The notes under the pieces are model-generated. The model saw nothing but the letters and a program-made list of their open reading frames with translations. It did no database searches and was not told where the DNA came from. A stretch of 64,000 bases of DNA. It comes from a virus. The stretch lies in the IMG/VR virus record IMGVR_UViG_3300006175_000004, positions 1 through 64,000 of that record. One strand, written 5' to 3'. Position numbers and translations under genes: made by a program. This document shows positions 40,786 to 49,123 of this stretch, one piece after another (the stretch's first letter is position 1; every line of letters begins with the position of its first letter).

Positions 40786-42561
40786 TCAGTGTGGGAGTTG
40801 GGAAGAAGCGACCACTGCGCTTCCGCCTGTGTTGTTCAGAATGTTGATGATCACTTCCTTTGAGAACCCCGCGTTCGCTCTTCGATTTTCCTGCAACGCC
40901 ATCGCTGACAGGATTGAGGCCAATTGGTCCTTGTTGGCTGGATCAAGCGGATCGTTCGCACCGATCTTCGTGCGTTCCGCCACGGCCTTGATGTAACCTG
41001 CGGTATCGTTTTCGTTTGGCGGGGCAAACTTTGTGATGATCCCCGCAATGGTGTTCAGCTTGTCGCGATTTTCGTACAATTGCAATTGATGAGCCGCAGC
41101 CTTCACGCCTTCGGCATCCGATCCAAAGGTTTGAAATGCGGTCGTCGATCCGGGCACCCGAAGGTTGAACGGATTGTGCCTGCCGCCACCCGCGCTTGCG
41201 AATGGAATTCCGCTCGAGCGCACACCGCCACCGCCACCGCCGCTACCACCGAAGAAATAACGAAGCAATTGAGCGCCGGGCTCCATGACCATGTTTGATC
41301 CGTGGCCCGCTGCGGATGCTTCCCGCTGCTTCTCGAAGCTGTAGCCAAAGCCTGCCCCGGCAACCGCGCCAACCGGCCCACCGACAGCGAAACCGCCGAC
41401 AGCCCCGCCACCCGCCGCTGCTGAAGCCTTCAGGCCCGTGCTGGTGACGAGCCAATGGATTGCCCCGGCCAATGCACCGACGTCTTCTGTGAAGCCTTTG
41501 ACCTTCGCCTTGAAATCGGACCCGCCCAAATAGGTGGCCCACTCACCCAGTGTCTTACCGAAGTCCTTGATGGCTTCCTTGAGCTTTGGGGTCTCAAGAA
41601 ATGCCTTGACCGTATCGGCAGCCGATTCGGAAAGGTCGCCAAGCTTGTCAGCCACATCGGTCAGATCATCGACCAAAACATTTTCGATGCGATCCCCGGC
41701 CCGCTCGAGTTTGATCAGAAAGTTCTGCCACTTTTCCTGCGTGTCACCGCCAAGATCGAATGACTTGACATCCTTCCCATATTGCCCGGCGACGGTATTA
41801 AATGTGCCCGCACCCGTGCCCCTGATCCGGTTGGCTTCCTGAATTCCGATACCAAAATTCTCAAGGCCCAAGGCTCCGATGCGATTGCCGAGCTGTGCTT
41901 GCGGAATGCTGTCAAGCAGGGGCTTCAGCTTCTGGAACAGCAGCGGAGCCACATCACCCGTCGTCTTCCCAGCGATATCGGATTCAGTCAGCCCGGCATT
42001 ATAAAGGAACCGCCGCTTGGACACATCGCTCAGAGACTCGTTCACGCCCGACAGGAAGCTGTTGGGATCGACGTAGCGGCTGTAATTCAGGCCGAAGGCT
42101 TGCCGCTGCCCGTATGTCGCATTCAGCCCCAGCGAAGCCCTGCGGCCCGATGACACGGTCTGAGCAAGGCGGTCAAGCCCGAACAGCGATCCCCCGCCAA
42201 TCAGCCCGGTGGCAAGCGTCCCAAGGCCCGTCCATTTGGCGATGGTCCGCAGATTTTCACCAACGCTACGGGCTGCTTCCTTGGTGTATCGCGCGATGTT
42301 CTTCCACGCGGTTTCGGTCTTCTTGATCTCCTTGGTCTGATTTTCCTCAGACTTGGCGAGCTGCTTTGATATCGCATTCCACGTATACAGGGCCTTCACA
42401 ATGTCGGTGAAGGTATCGCTTTGCGCGTCGACCTGACCGCCGATCTTCTTCCACGCGTCGCCCTGCTTCTTGAGAGCTTCAGTGTACTTTTGGAACAGCG
42501 CGTGAAACCGTTTGAATTCGGCGTCATTGACGTCGATATCGATGACAGATTTGACGGTCAT
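40786..42561 (-). CDS. tape measure protein with C-terminal muramidase-like domain
   Basis: A 591-residue protein. Residues 1-110 are coiled-coil, then a hydrophobic segment (TLATGLIGGGSLFGLDRL) and long helical parts; a glycine-rich hydrophobic region lies near 385-405. The C-terminal domain (about 470-580) matches structural muramidases: GGGRHNPFNLRVPGS, FGSDAEGVKAAAHQLQLYEN, KFAPPNENDTAGYIKAVAER. It should set tail length and help DNA pass through peptidoglycan. At 591 residues it is short for a tape measure, so a short tail is expected. Confidence 0.8.
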   Translation of the reverse strand: MTVKSVIDIDVNDAEFKRFHALFQKYTEALKKQGDAWKKIGGQVDAQSDTFTDIVKALYTWNAISKQLAKSEENQTKEIKKTETAWKNIARYTKEAARSVGENLRTIAKWTGLGTLATGLIGGGSLFGLDRLAQTVSSGRRASLGLNATYGQRQAFGLNYSRYVDPNSFLSGVNESLSDVSKRRFLYNAGLTESDIAGKTTGDVAPLLFQKLKPLLDSIPQAQLGNRIGALGLENFGIGIQEANRIRGTGAGTFNTVAGQYGKDVKSFDLGGDTQEKWQNFLIKLERAGDRIENVLVDDLTDVADKLGDLSESAADTVKAFLETPKLKEAIKDFGKTLGEWATYLGGSDFKAKVKGFTEDVGALAGAIHWLVTSTGLKASAAAGGGAVGGFAVGGPVGAVAGAGFGYSFEKQREASAAGHGSNMVMEPGAQLLRYFFGGSGGGGGGVRSSGIPFASAGGGRHNPFNLRVPGSTTAFQTFGSDAEGVKAAAHQLQLYENRDKLNTIAGIITKFAPPNENDTAGYIKAVAERTKIGANDPLDPANKDQLASILSAMALQENRRANAGFSKEVIINILNNTGGSAVVASSQLPH

Positions 42562-42863
42562 GATTGCCCCAAGCCCCGCAAGTAGCGGTGGCGAAAGTCC
42601 TGCGCGTCTGCGAAGTCAAGGCCGGGCATTTTCTGCGCGGCGATCAATTCCGCGAAGCCTTCAGTGACGACCCATTCCAAAACTTCGTGCACTACTGTGC
42701 TGCCTTCTTGGTAATATCTTCGTCCTTGGTCGGTGTCCGCAAGGAAGCTGCGAATTCCGTAGAGTTCGATGACACGATTCGCGCTTCCCATAGATCGCAG
42801 GCCATCCCAAGCACCCCCGGCAGTTGGGTCTTTCGGTGCATGAGCGAGACTACAGTAAAAAAA
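42558..42863 (-). CDS. tail assembly chaperone, frameshift extension (T part)
   Basis: This frame is open from the slippery site to just before the tape measure. It would be read only after a -1 shift from the upstream chaperone frame, giving a fusion of about 234 residues in total. The extension reads through FYCSLAHAPKDP and continues into GSANRVIELYGIRSF and VHEVLEWVVTEGF. An internal ATG at 42791 exists without a good ribosome site, so independent translation is unlikely. The stop overlaps the tape measure start (ATGA). In lambda-type tails the longer product (GT) recruits the tape measure. Confidence 0.75.
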   Translation of the reverse strand, partial: FFYCSLAHAPKDPTAGGAWDGLRSMGSANRVIELYGIRSFLADTDQGRRYYQEGSTVVHEVLEWVVTEGFAELIAAQKMPGLDFADAQDFRHRYLRGLGQS

Positions 42864-43261
42864 GCCAGTGCGTTTTCGACCTCGCTGGCTTCGTCCTGAT
42901 CTAACATGTTTTTGCGGAGCGCTTCATCGAAGGGGATCGCTTCCCAACCTTGCTCGGTCAGAAGGATCGCAGACGTCAGGCGATGGATTTCTCCCACAAG
43001 CCCGTGCTGCACTTCGGCAACATATTCGTCGCCACCCATCTTCTTGGCTTCCTGCTTCAGAAGCAGGGCAGCGACAGCGGGTCCGCTGCTGACCCCCAAA
43101 CCTTCCCCGTAGATCGCGGCGAAGGTTTTGGCGATGACCATGAAATAGGCGTCGAATACCACCCGATTGATTGGCGTCGAATGGATATGGATGGTCTGTC
43201 CATTGTCGCGCGGCAATGGTATGACCAGATTCAACTTTCGATTGATGTGAATTGCTTGCAT
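42692..43261 (-). CDS. tail assembly chaperone (G part)
   Basis: A 189-residue helical protein lying between tail tube and tape measure genes, the fixed place of tail chaperones. MQAIHINRKLNLVIPLPRDN starts it; a TTG 18 bases upstream is a poorer start, since GAGG precedes this ATG. It continues in its own frame to a stop 165 bases after a T_TTT_TTT heptamer (codons 133-135), where a part of the ribosomes may shift to -1. Confidence 0.75.
   Translation of the reverse strand: MQAIHINRKLNLVIPLPRDNGQTIHIHSTPINRVVFDAYFMVIAKTFAAIYGEGLGVSSGPAVAALLLKQEAKKMGGDEYVAEVQHGLVGEIHRLTSAILLTEQGWEAIPFDEALRKNMLDQDEASEVENALAFFTVVSLMHRKTQLPGVLGMACDLWEARIVSSNSTEFAASLRTPTKDEDITKKAAQ
42857..42863 (-). promoter_or_regulatory. 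programmed -1 ribosomal frameshift site
   Basis: Seven T on the minus strand are positioned as GC T_TTT_TTT in the chaperone frame, a perfect X_XXY_YYZ heptamer. After the slip, the -1 frame is open for 99 codons to the stop that overlaps the tape measure start. Both frames overlap by about 170 bases. Confidence 0.8.
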
Positions 43262-43304
43262 TGGTGGGTGCCTCTGCAATGGTGGAAGGGATCAGGCCAA
43301 GCTC

Positions 43305-43748
43305 TTATTCACTCCACAGATCGTTGTTGATCAAATAGTAACCGCCGATGGTTATCCGATATCCCGCGTCCTTCCCGTTCATCGCAAGCGGGGCCACCGA
43401 TTGAATGGCCGTGTTGATGAACTGGTAGGGCGGGAATGAACGCGTATCAGGCCGCACCGTTATCGTGCCGATCCGGGCGTCCGCTTCCATTTGCTCCTTG
43501 TACAAGCTCGACAGGAACTGCGATTTGAGCAAATGAATGGTGACCTGCACCGGCATATAAGGCTCCGGCGAAGTCACCGCCCCGGTCAGTGTTGGAATGA
43601 ACAGCACCGCGTCGCCTTGCAAAGCGACCCCGATTCCGTCTTCCCCAAGGAAGCCAGCGGTGACATTCAGTTCGGGAAAGTCGGGGATCACAACAGACGC
43701 AATCAGCCTGTTGAGCGTGCCCTGATCAATAAGCGGGTTTCCTGCCAC
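43305..43748 (-). CDS. tail tube protein
   Basis: A 147-residue protein directly after the sheath gene. The opening (LIDQGTLNRLIASVVIPDFP, then LNVTAGFLGEDGIGVALQGD) and the C-terminal pattern of strands fit the tube fold of contractile tails; about 140-150 residues is the usual size. It stacks in rings inside the sheath. GTG start. Confidence 0.8.
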   Translation of the reverse strand: MAGNPLIDQGTLNRLIASVVIPDFPELNVTAGFLGEDGIGVALQGDAVLFIPTLTGAVTSPEPYMPVQVTIHLLKSQFLSSLYKEQMEADARIGTITVRPDTRSFPPYQFINTAIQSVAPLAMNGKDAGYRITIGGYYLINNDLWSE

Positions 43749-43786
43749 GGTCTATCTCCAATCTGGAAGTAAAAGGTTTCGGTATT

Positions 43787-45403
43787 TTACAGGGCGACGA
43801 AGTTGCTGACGTTGATGTTGAAGACGATCTGCGTGAAGCCCCGCGCGGGCACATAGGCGACTGTCAGACCGGCATACCTGCCAATCTTGTAGTCGCCCGG
43901 ATTGGCAAGGCTGTAGGGAATGAAAGGCACAGCGTTGATGACCGTCTTCCCGGCGTATTTCCCGCTGTCCAAAGCTTGCTGGAATGCGACGGCGTCAAGC
44001 TGCGTCTGAACGATGTCGCCAAGCACAAGGCCGAAGGAAACGCCGTCAGTCATCAGATTGACCACAACCGCTTGCAGGCGATTGATTCCATCCTGATTGT
44101 AATACAGCGGGTTCTGCGGGTTGTTCGATCCATTGATTATGGCGTTGGCAATCCGCAGGTCGCCATTGATCTGCACCCAATCCACCGAGTACCAAAAGGT
44201 GAAGTCGTTGCCGTCCTTGGTGGTGCCCCAAAAGATCACGGCGTTGCTGATCCCGCCTTCAGCACCGGTGCCAACCCAGTTCGTGAAGGATGCCTTCAGG
44301 GCCGCGAGCAGAACATTGTTGCCCACGATGGGATATGGGGTAACCCCGAACAGATAGCTGAAGGCGAAGGGCGTGACCTTATTGGTCGATGATGGGGAAT
44401 AATTCAGCGCCACCCAAAAGTCTGCGGCAAGACTGAATTCCGTGACCGGAATGCCCGGTGCTTCCACCGCCACGATGGCGCACTTCATCAGGTCGGTGAA
44501 GCTGGTGTAATTCGATGTGGTGGCCGTGATCCAGAAGTAGGTCTTGGCGGTCAGGGATTCATACCCGGCCATGAATGACAAGAATGTGCTTTCAGCAGCC
44601 CATGACCTCGGCACCAAATATCCGTAGAAGAATTGCGGGCTCGCTGCGATAAAGGCACCAAGCTCGGTCACGCCTTGCGCCGGAGTGCCCGGCCCCAATT
44701 CAAGCACGTAGACCGCTTGCTGCGATCCCATCCCGAAGAAGGTGGTCGCCATCGCCACGAGTTCGGACGAATTGCCCGGCGTATATTTGATGGTGCCAGT
44801 AGCCGGACTGGTCAGCGTGGATGGAATTGTATACGTGAATGTGCTCGCGGATGCTACGGTCGCCAAGAATGTGCCGTTGTATCCGGCAGGCGTAGCTCCG
44901 CTGATGGTGGTCAGGAATGAGCCGGAAGCGGGCATGTTGTCCAATTGGACATCTGCCGTTGCAATGGTCATGGTCAGCGAAGTGGCGACGGTATAGATCA
45001 GCGTGCCGCCCGTCGATCCTGCTTCGGCAGTGAATGTGCCGTCAATCGAAGCGAAGCTGCCTGTTCCCGTTGCCCCGGACACAGTAACCACTTGGCCCGG
45101 AAGAATTCCGATGTTGGCGGTCAAAGTCAGCGTGACTTCTCCCGTCAAAGTGTCATAGCTGCCTGCCGATATGGTGGTCGAAGGCAACGTCGCCGTCGCT
45201 GTGGTGCCTGAAGAAGTCAGGCTCGCCAGCGTGATCGCGGTAGCCAATTGTGCCGTCAGATCGGCAAGCTGCGTCAGCAAAGCCGTTGCACCAACCGCAA
45301 GCTTGGTGCCGCCTTGGCTGATCAATGCCCCTGTCTTCTGAAGTGTCGACGGGGTAGGGGCCACCGTCTCCGTGACATTGGTAATGACAATGTTATTGGT
45401 CAT
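43787..45403 (-). CDS. tail sheath protein with inserted beta-modules
   Basis: A 538-residue protein of the DUF3383-like sheath type. Family marks lie in the C-terminal two thirds: VYVLELGPGTPAQGVTELGA, TYFWITATTSNYTSFTDLMK, NALINGS-like INGSNNPQNPLYYNQDGINR and the final VAYVPARGFTQIVFNI. Residues about 80-210 carry two extra beta-modules (VTVSGATGTGSFASIDGTFT; ISGATPAGYNGTFLATVASA), probably exposed on the sheath surface. The ATG was chosen because GAGGGAA precedes it; 26 codons further upstream are open but overlap the next gene. Confidence 0.88.
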   Translation of the reverse strand: MTNNIVITNVTETVAPTPSTLQKTGALISQGGTKLAVGATALLTQLADLTAQLATAITLASLTSSGTTATATLPSTTISAGSYDTLTGEVTLTLTANIGILPGQVVTVSGATGTGSFASIDGTFTAEAGSTGGTLIYTVATSLTMTIATADVQLDNMPASGSFLTTISGATPAGYNGTFLATVASASTFTYTIPSTLTSPATGTIKYTPGNSSELVAMATTFFGMGSQQAVYVLELGPGTPAQGVTELGAFIAASPQFFYGYLVPRSWAAESTFLSFMAGYESLTAKTYFWITATTSNYTSFTDLMKCAIVAVEAPGIPVTEFSLAADFWVALNYSPSSTNKVTPFAFSYLFGVTPYPIVGNNVLLAALKASFTNWVGTGAEGGISNAVIFWGTTKDGNDFTFWYSVDWVQINGDLRIANAIINGSNNPQNPLYYNQDGINRLQAVVVNLMTDGVSFGLVLGDIVQTQLDAVAFQQALDSGKYAGKTVINAVPFIPYSLANPGDYKIGRYAGLTVAYVPARGFTQIVFNINVSNFVAL

Positions 45404-45416
45404 CGATTTGATTCCC

Positions 45417-45605
45417 TCAAGGATAATCGGTGCATGGTTCGAACAGATCGTCAGCCGGTGGCCAAGGCCGCATCCGCCCAACCGCCGTCCTGATTTTCTT
45501 TACCAGATCAGGACGGCGTTCGCTTTCCAGCAGCTCGATCAGAAACGCTGCCTCATCCCGCGATAGCTGGATGTAAGCGACCGGGGGTTGATAACAGCGC
45601 GACAT
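45417..45605 (-). CDS. hypothetical protein before sheath
   Basis: A 62-residue protein that fills the space between the collagen-like and sheath genes. AYIQLSRDEAAFLIELLESE is a helical motif of small phage proteins of unknown function. No clear ribosome site, so expression depends on coupling. Confidence 0.5.
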   Translation of the reverse strand: MSRCYQPPVAYIQLSRDEAAFLIELLESERRPDLVKKIRTAVGRMRPWPPADDLFEPCTDYP

Positions 45606-45611
45606 CTGATC

Positions 45612-45908
45612 TTACGGACCAGTTGGCCCAGTCGCTCCGGTTGCTCCGGTTGCTCCGGTTGGCCCGGTAGGTCCGGTCGCTCCGGTTGCTCCGGTTGCTC
45701 CGGTTGGCCCGGTAGGTCCGGTCGGCCCCGCTACTCCGGCACCGGTCTGGTGCCAAGCTCCGGCCCGCCAAACGTAGGAAGCATAAGGCGTGGTGTCGAT
45801 ATTGTAGTAAATCTGCCCGATGGACAGCGCCACTCCGGGCGTGGAAACTCCAGTCGGTGCGCCATGCCCGAACAAAGGCTGTGGTGTCCAGATGGGATTC
45901 TGCGGCAT
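45612..45908 (-). CDS. collagen-like virion protein
   Basis: A 98-residue protein. The first 60 residues form a small beta-domain ([29 protein letters not shown]) of the type found at the attachment end of phage fibres. The rest is an uninterrupted Gly-X-Y collagen tract of about 12 triplets made of GPT and GAT units up to the stop. Collagen tracts form triple helices and usually connect a base to a tip domain; here no tip follows. Confidence 0.75.
   Translation of the reverse strand: MPQNPIWTPQPLFGHGAPTGVSTPGVALSIGQIYYNIDTTPYASYVWRAGAWHQTGAGVAGPTGPTGPTGATGATGATGPTGPTGATGATGATGPTGP
45631..45720. repeat. perfect 45-base tandem duplication in the collagen tract
   Basis: Two identical 45-base units (45631-45675 and 45676-45720) code for five Gly-X-Y triplets each. 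The identity at the DNA level shows a recent duplication or ongoing copy-number change by slippage. Confidence 0.85.
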
Positions 45909-45919
45909 TGAATTTTCTC

Positions 45920-46954
45920 CTATGGGTCTGGTACAGCGTAATTGATGATGACCGTCTTGATCAATTGCCGGGCGATATCCCGCGCAACACTCTGGTAGTA
46001 AGACACTTCAAAGTCGACCGACTTGCGCTGTGCAAGTATTCCGAATTCGACCTGCGGCCTTTTATCATCCCTGATCACAGGCATGTTCAGCAGGCCGATG
46101 CTGTCGTAATTGACGCTGAACTGATTGACGAAGTCCATGAAAGTCAGTGCCGCGTCGTTGTCGATCCCGTACATCACCACCCGCACAAGGTCTTTGCATA
46201 GCTGTGTGTGACCGTAAGTTCGATCTAGTCGCGGCGCTGACCCAATCGCCACAGTCCCCGTTGGTTCGATGTGAATCGTAGCAAACGGTGGCACTTCGTT
46301 CTGTGGCGAAAGGAATGACGGAAACAGCGGGAAGGTATCGTTGGAAAAGACTTCCCACGGCTGCGCTTTATAGTTGTTCATCGACAACCAAATCGGCAGC
46401 GAATTGGATACGATCAGCCGGTTGCGAAGCTGCTCCGGATCGTCGATCAATTGCGAGGCCATGATCGAATAAATGGCCCGCCCCACATAGTGGTATATGT
46501 CGGCCTGACGGTAGAAGCTGCCCCGGCTGCCGAAGGCGAACTTGATTCCGTCGAAGGTGCCCACATACATCAGGCTGGGATTGACCTCATTCAAATCCTT
46601 CACTTCGTTTTCGGACGTGAAGATCACCCGGTTGGACACGAAGGTTTCCGACTGATCCTGCGACAGATCGCTGATGTAATGCAGGCTTCCCTTCACCCTG
46701 ATGAATTGCGCCGGGGTATCCACGGACGCCAACTGGTCCAATTGGGCGGTATCGAACGGCGACGTATTGAACAGGGCGGACGGAGAAAGCTGATCGGCCT
46801 TCACCCAAAAGACGAAGCCATCAAGCGGAAGGACCACCCGCTTGTAGAGCGTAAAGTCGACTTCCTGCACATAGGATAACGTCTCGATCCCGGCAGCGAG
46901 CGCTGCATTCAGGAACGAGTTGTCGGTGCCGGTTGATTCCGCTGCGTTCGCCAT
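45920..46954 (-). CDS. neck/tail completion protein
   Basis: A 344-residue protein between head and sheath genes. [20 protein letters not shown], then [20 protein letters not shown] and a C-terminal part with [20 protein letters not shown] show a mixed fold. Position suggests a tail terminator or neck protein; no family could be named with confidence. The ATG overlaps the upstream stop (TGATG). Confidence 0.6.
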   Translation of the reverse strand: MANAAESTGTDNSFLNAALAAGIETLSYVQEVDFTLYKRVVLPLDGFVFWVKADQLSPSALFNTSPFDTAQLDQLASVDTPAQFIRVKGSLHYISDLSQDQSETFVSNRVIFTSENEVKDLNEVNPSLMYVGTFDGIKFAFGSRGSFYRQADIYHYVGRAIYSIMASQLIDDPEQLRNRLIVSNSLPIWLSMNNYKAQPWEVFSNDTFPLFPSFLSPQNEVPPFATIHIEPTGTVAIGSAPRLDRTYGHTQLCKDLVRVVMYGIDNDAALTFMDFVNQFSVNYDSIGLLNMPVIRDDKRPQVEFGILAQRKSVDFEVSYYQSVARDIARQLIKTVIINYAVPDP

Positions 46955-47319
46955 CACTCATCCCTTGGCGGAAAGTCGCCTTGGTCATAATCCGCAAGCT
47001 TGATAAAGACGTGCCATCCACATCCGGGCGGATGGTGGTATTTCTTTCCCTTGTGGGTGAATTCCGCTTCCTTGGAATCGAAGAAGCTTTGTGTCACCCG
47101 ACCATCTGCGTGAACATGGTGCAGACCGATCCCGGTTGTGATCCCGCACTTGCATCGCACCAAGGGCTTTAACTGCTTGCCCGCCATATCCTGAACAGGA
47201 AACCAGCCCGGCGCTGTGGTTTTGTCGTACCCATCCAACTTGGGTATCAGGATGGGGTTGTTCGCATCACAGCGGTCGATCCCGCTCACAAGCGACATTG
47301 GGTGCGGTTGGAAAGCCAT
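46954..47319 (-). CDS. head-tail region protein with Cys/His cluster
   Basis: A 121-residue protein. CKCGITTGIGLHHVH and HHPPGCGWH give a group of cysteines and histidines that could hold a metal. The rest has strand-like segments. It is coupled to both neighbours by TGATG overlaps and lies in the neck gene group. Confidence 0.6.
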   Translation of the reverse strand: MAFQPHPMSLVSGIDRCDANNPILIPKLDGYDKTTAPGWFPVQDMAGKQLKPLVRCKCGITTGIGLHHVHADGRVTQSFFDSKEAEFTHKGKKYHHPPGCGWHVFIKLADYDQGDFPPRDE

Positions 47320-47789
47320 CAGTCAACCCACGCCTTGAATGCTGCCTGATATTGTCCGGTGTCGATGAAGGAAGGCCGACGCTTGTTGGCCTTCGCATAA
47401 GGATGCAGCAGGCGATGGTTCACACCCGCCAATGCAGCAGCGGTTGGCACACCGGGGTAGCCGATCTTTTCCGGCCCGCCCATTGACAGCCATTGCTTGA
47501 AACGGTCACCGATATCATCGCCCGCCGATGCAAACGGATCGCCTGAAGCCGGTGCGCCTTGCAGCAAGTCTTCCAGCGCACCCGCCAAGCCCTGCTCGAG
47601 CGACCGCAGCACGAACAATTTGTCGATCTCGAAGAAGTTCTGCATGACGTGGTATTTGGCTTCCAAGATTTCAGCCACGTCATAGGTGCTGATCGACGGC
47701 ACCGACTTCCGGGGCTTCCGCTTGCCCTTGCGCGGGGCGGGCTGTGGATAGGCGTAGGGATGGTCGATTACCCCGAGATGCAGCTTCAT
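47319..47789 (-). CDS. neck-region protein
   Basis: A 156-residue protein starting MKLHLGVIDHPYAYPQPAPR, with a basic N-terminal region (KGKRKPRKS) and a helical C-terminal part (TYDVAEILEAKYHVMQNFFE). Such proteins occur between capsid and sheath genes in myoviruses and may be tail completion proteins. A start further upstream is open but the ATG behind AAGG was preferred. Confidence 0.6.
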   Translation of the reverse strand: MKLHLGVIDHPYAYPQPAPRKGKRKPRKSVPSISTYDVAEILEAKYHVMQNFFEIDKLFVLRSLEQGLAGALEDLLQGAPASGDPFASAGDDIGDRFKQWLSMGGPEKIGYPGVPTAAALAGVNHRLLHPYAKANKRRPSFIDTGQYQAAFKAWVD

Positions 47790-47898
47790 TTTTAAGCCTT
47801 GAGGGGCCGCAGGCCGGGCTTCCAAGGGGCCGGAAGGGCCGGAAGCCGAGGTATGCGGCCAGAATCGCCGGAATTCACGCCTGCCAATGGCCCCGGCT

Positions 47899-48393
47899 TC
47901 ATGGGGTTAGGCCCCAAATGGACGTGCCATAGTCCTGCGCGAATGCAAGATATTGACGGCCCCACGGCGTCTTCAGGTTTTGCAGGTTCGCCATCGTGAA
48001 GTCCTTGGCCGCTTCGATGTTCAGATAGCTGCTGCTCGTCCCTTCATCGCTTGCCGATTGGATCACGCCCGGAATGAACTTCAGGCAATTGTACTGGTTG
48101 CGTGAGTATTTGAAGAAGGGTGCAGGCGGATCGCTTCCGGGGATGGTCGCAGCGCCGGGAAGATCGGCGGCGTAATTGATGAGATTATCACCGCCGAGAT
48201 TGTAAACCGCCAAGACGTAAATGTCAGGAATGACATTCAGGGTAAGGTTCACAATGTCGACCGAGATTTGCAGCGCAAACGGGATCGCCGGGGAATTGTC
48301 CGGCAGCACGGTGGTGTCGATCCCCATGTTCAGGCGAATGAAGTTGGTAAAGCCTGCAACAGACACGGGTTGGATTGTGAAGAACTTACCCAT
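47899..48393 (-). CDS. head-tail connector region protein
   Basis: A 164-residue protein with strands at the start (FFTIQPVSVAGFTNFIRLNM) and a helical end (FTMANLQNLKTPWGRQYLAF). A structural or completion protein by position. A 109-base gap follows it before the next gene, containing GGCCGGAAG repeats. Confidence 0.6.
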   Translation of the reverse strand: MGKFFTIQPVSVAGFTNFIRLNMGIDTTVLPDNSPAIPFALQISVDIVNLTLNVIPDIYVLAVYNLGGDNLINYAADLPGAATIPGSDPPAPFFKYSRNQYNCLKFIPGVIQSASDEGTSSSYLNIEAAKDFTMANLQNLKTPWGRQYLAFAQDYGTSIWGLTP

Positions 48394-48398
48394 CGAGG

Positions 48399-48932
48399 TC
48401 AGCCCTTGCGGTTGCGCTTGCGGGGCGGTGGCGGGGCTTGCCCGTCAATCTGCTTATTGGTCACCCGGATGCCTTCAGCCACCATGTCGACATTTTCCTG
48501 ATTGGGCTTCTCTTCCTGCACGACCGACATCTCGAGCGTTTCAAGCGTCGAAGGGTTGTTCGCCTCGGCAAGATGGTGATCAATCAGATTGCTGGCGCTG
48601 ACCGCTGCCTGCTTGCGGAATTCCTTTCCGCGCTCGACCAAAATACGGGTGTTGCGGTCCATTGCGAGCATGATGTTGTCAATGCTGATCGGGCGGTCGA
48701 CCGAATAGCACAGCCCGGTGAAGGTGCGAATGTTCTTCACTTCCGATACGGGGATCAATCCGTACTTCTTGTGCTGCTTGACAATGGCGTCAATGTCCGG
48801 GGTATTCAGATCGCCCGCGACCTGGATTTGTCTGCCGATCCCGATCCGTTGAATACGCATGGACACCTCTTCAGGCACGCGGTAGGGCAATTCGATGTTC
48901 TGCTTCGTCAAGTTTGCGATGTAAAGTTTCAT
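48399..48932 (-). CDS. head-associated protein after the capsid gene
   Basis: A 177-residue protein starting MKLYIANLTKQNIELPYRVP, a motif known from phage virion proteins of unknown role. The C-terminus ends in a Pro/Arg-rich tail (PPPPRKRNRKG). GGGAGAA lies before the ATG. First gene after the terminator-like region that follows the major capsid gene. Confidence 0.65.
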   Translation of the reverse strand: MKLYIANLTKQNIELPYRVPEEVSMRIQRIGIGRQIQVAGDLNTPDIDAIVKQHKKYGLIPVSEVKNIRTFTGLCYSVDRPISIDNIMLAMDRNTRILVERGKEFRKQAAVSASNLIDHHLAEANNPSTLETLEMSVVQEEKPNQENVDMVAEGIRVTNKQIDGQAPPPPRKRNRKG

Positions 48933-48941
48933 GAGAATTCT

Positions 48942-49027
48942 CCCAAGGGTCAAAAGGTGGTGTCCGCTACTTTCCCGGACTGGTCACAGTGCGATTTTAT
49001 TCTCCTGTTTTCCTGATGACCCTTGGG
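48942..49027. repeat. 11-base inverted repeat between capsid and next gene
   Basis: CCCAAGGGTCA (48942-48952) and TGACCCTTGGG (49017-49027) are perfect complements 64 bases apart. In the minus-strand transcript this would close a large loop just upstream of the gene at 48932, overlapping its ribosome site region. A control of translation or RNA stability is possible. Confidence 0.55.
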
Positions 49028-49073
49028 TTGGATATCCGTCGGGGGGTATGGCTTCGACGGTTCAAGAAACGGG

Positions 49074-49100
49074 GTGGGGATCGCTTTGTTACATCCCCAC
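49074..49100 (-). terminator. terminator-like hairpin after the major capsid gene
   Basis: GTGGGGAT and ATCCCCAC form a perfect 8-pair stem with an 11-base loop, 24 bases after the capsid stop, followed by CCCGTTTCTTG. The U-run is weak, so it probably causes partial termination or stabilises the capsid mRNA 3' end. Confidence 0.55.
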
Positions 49101-49123
49101 ATCGGAAGCGGATAGTCTTCCGA

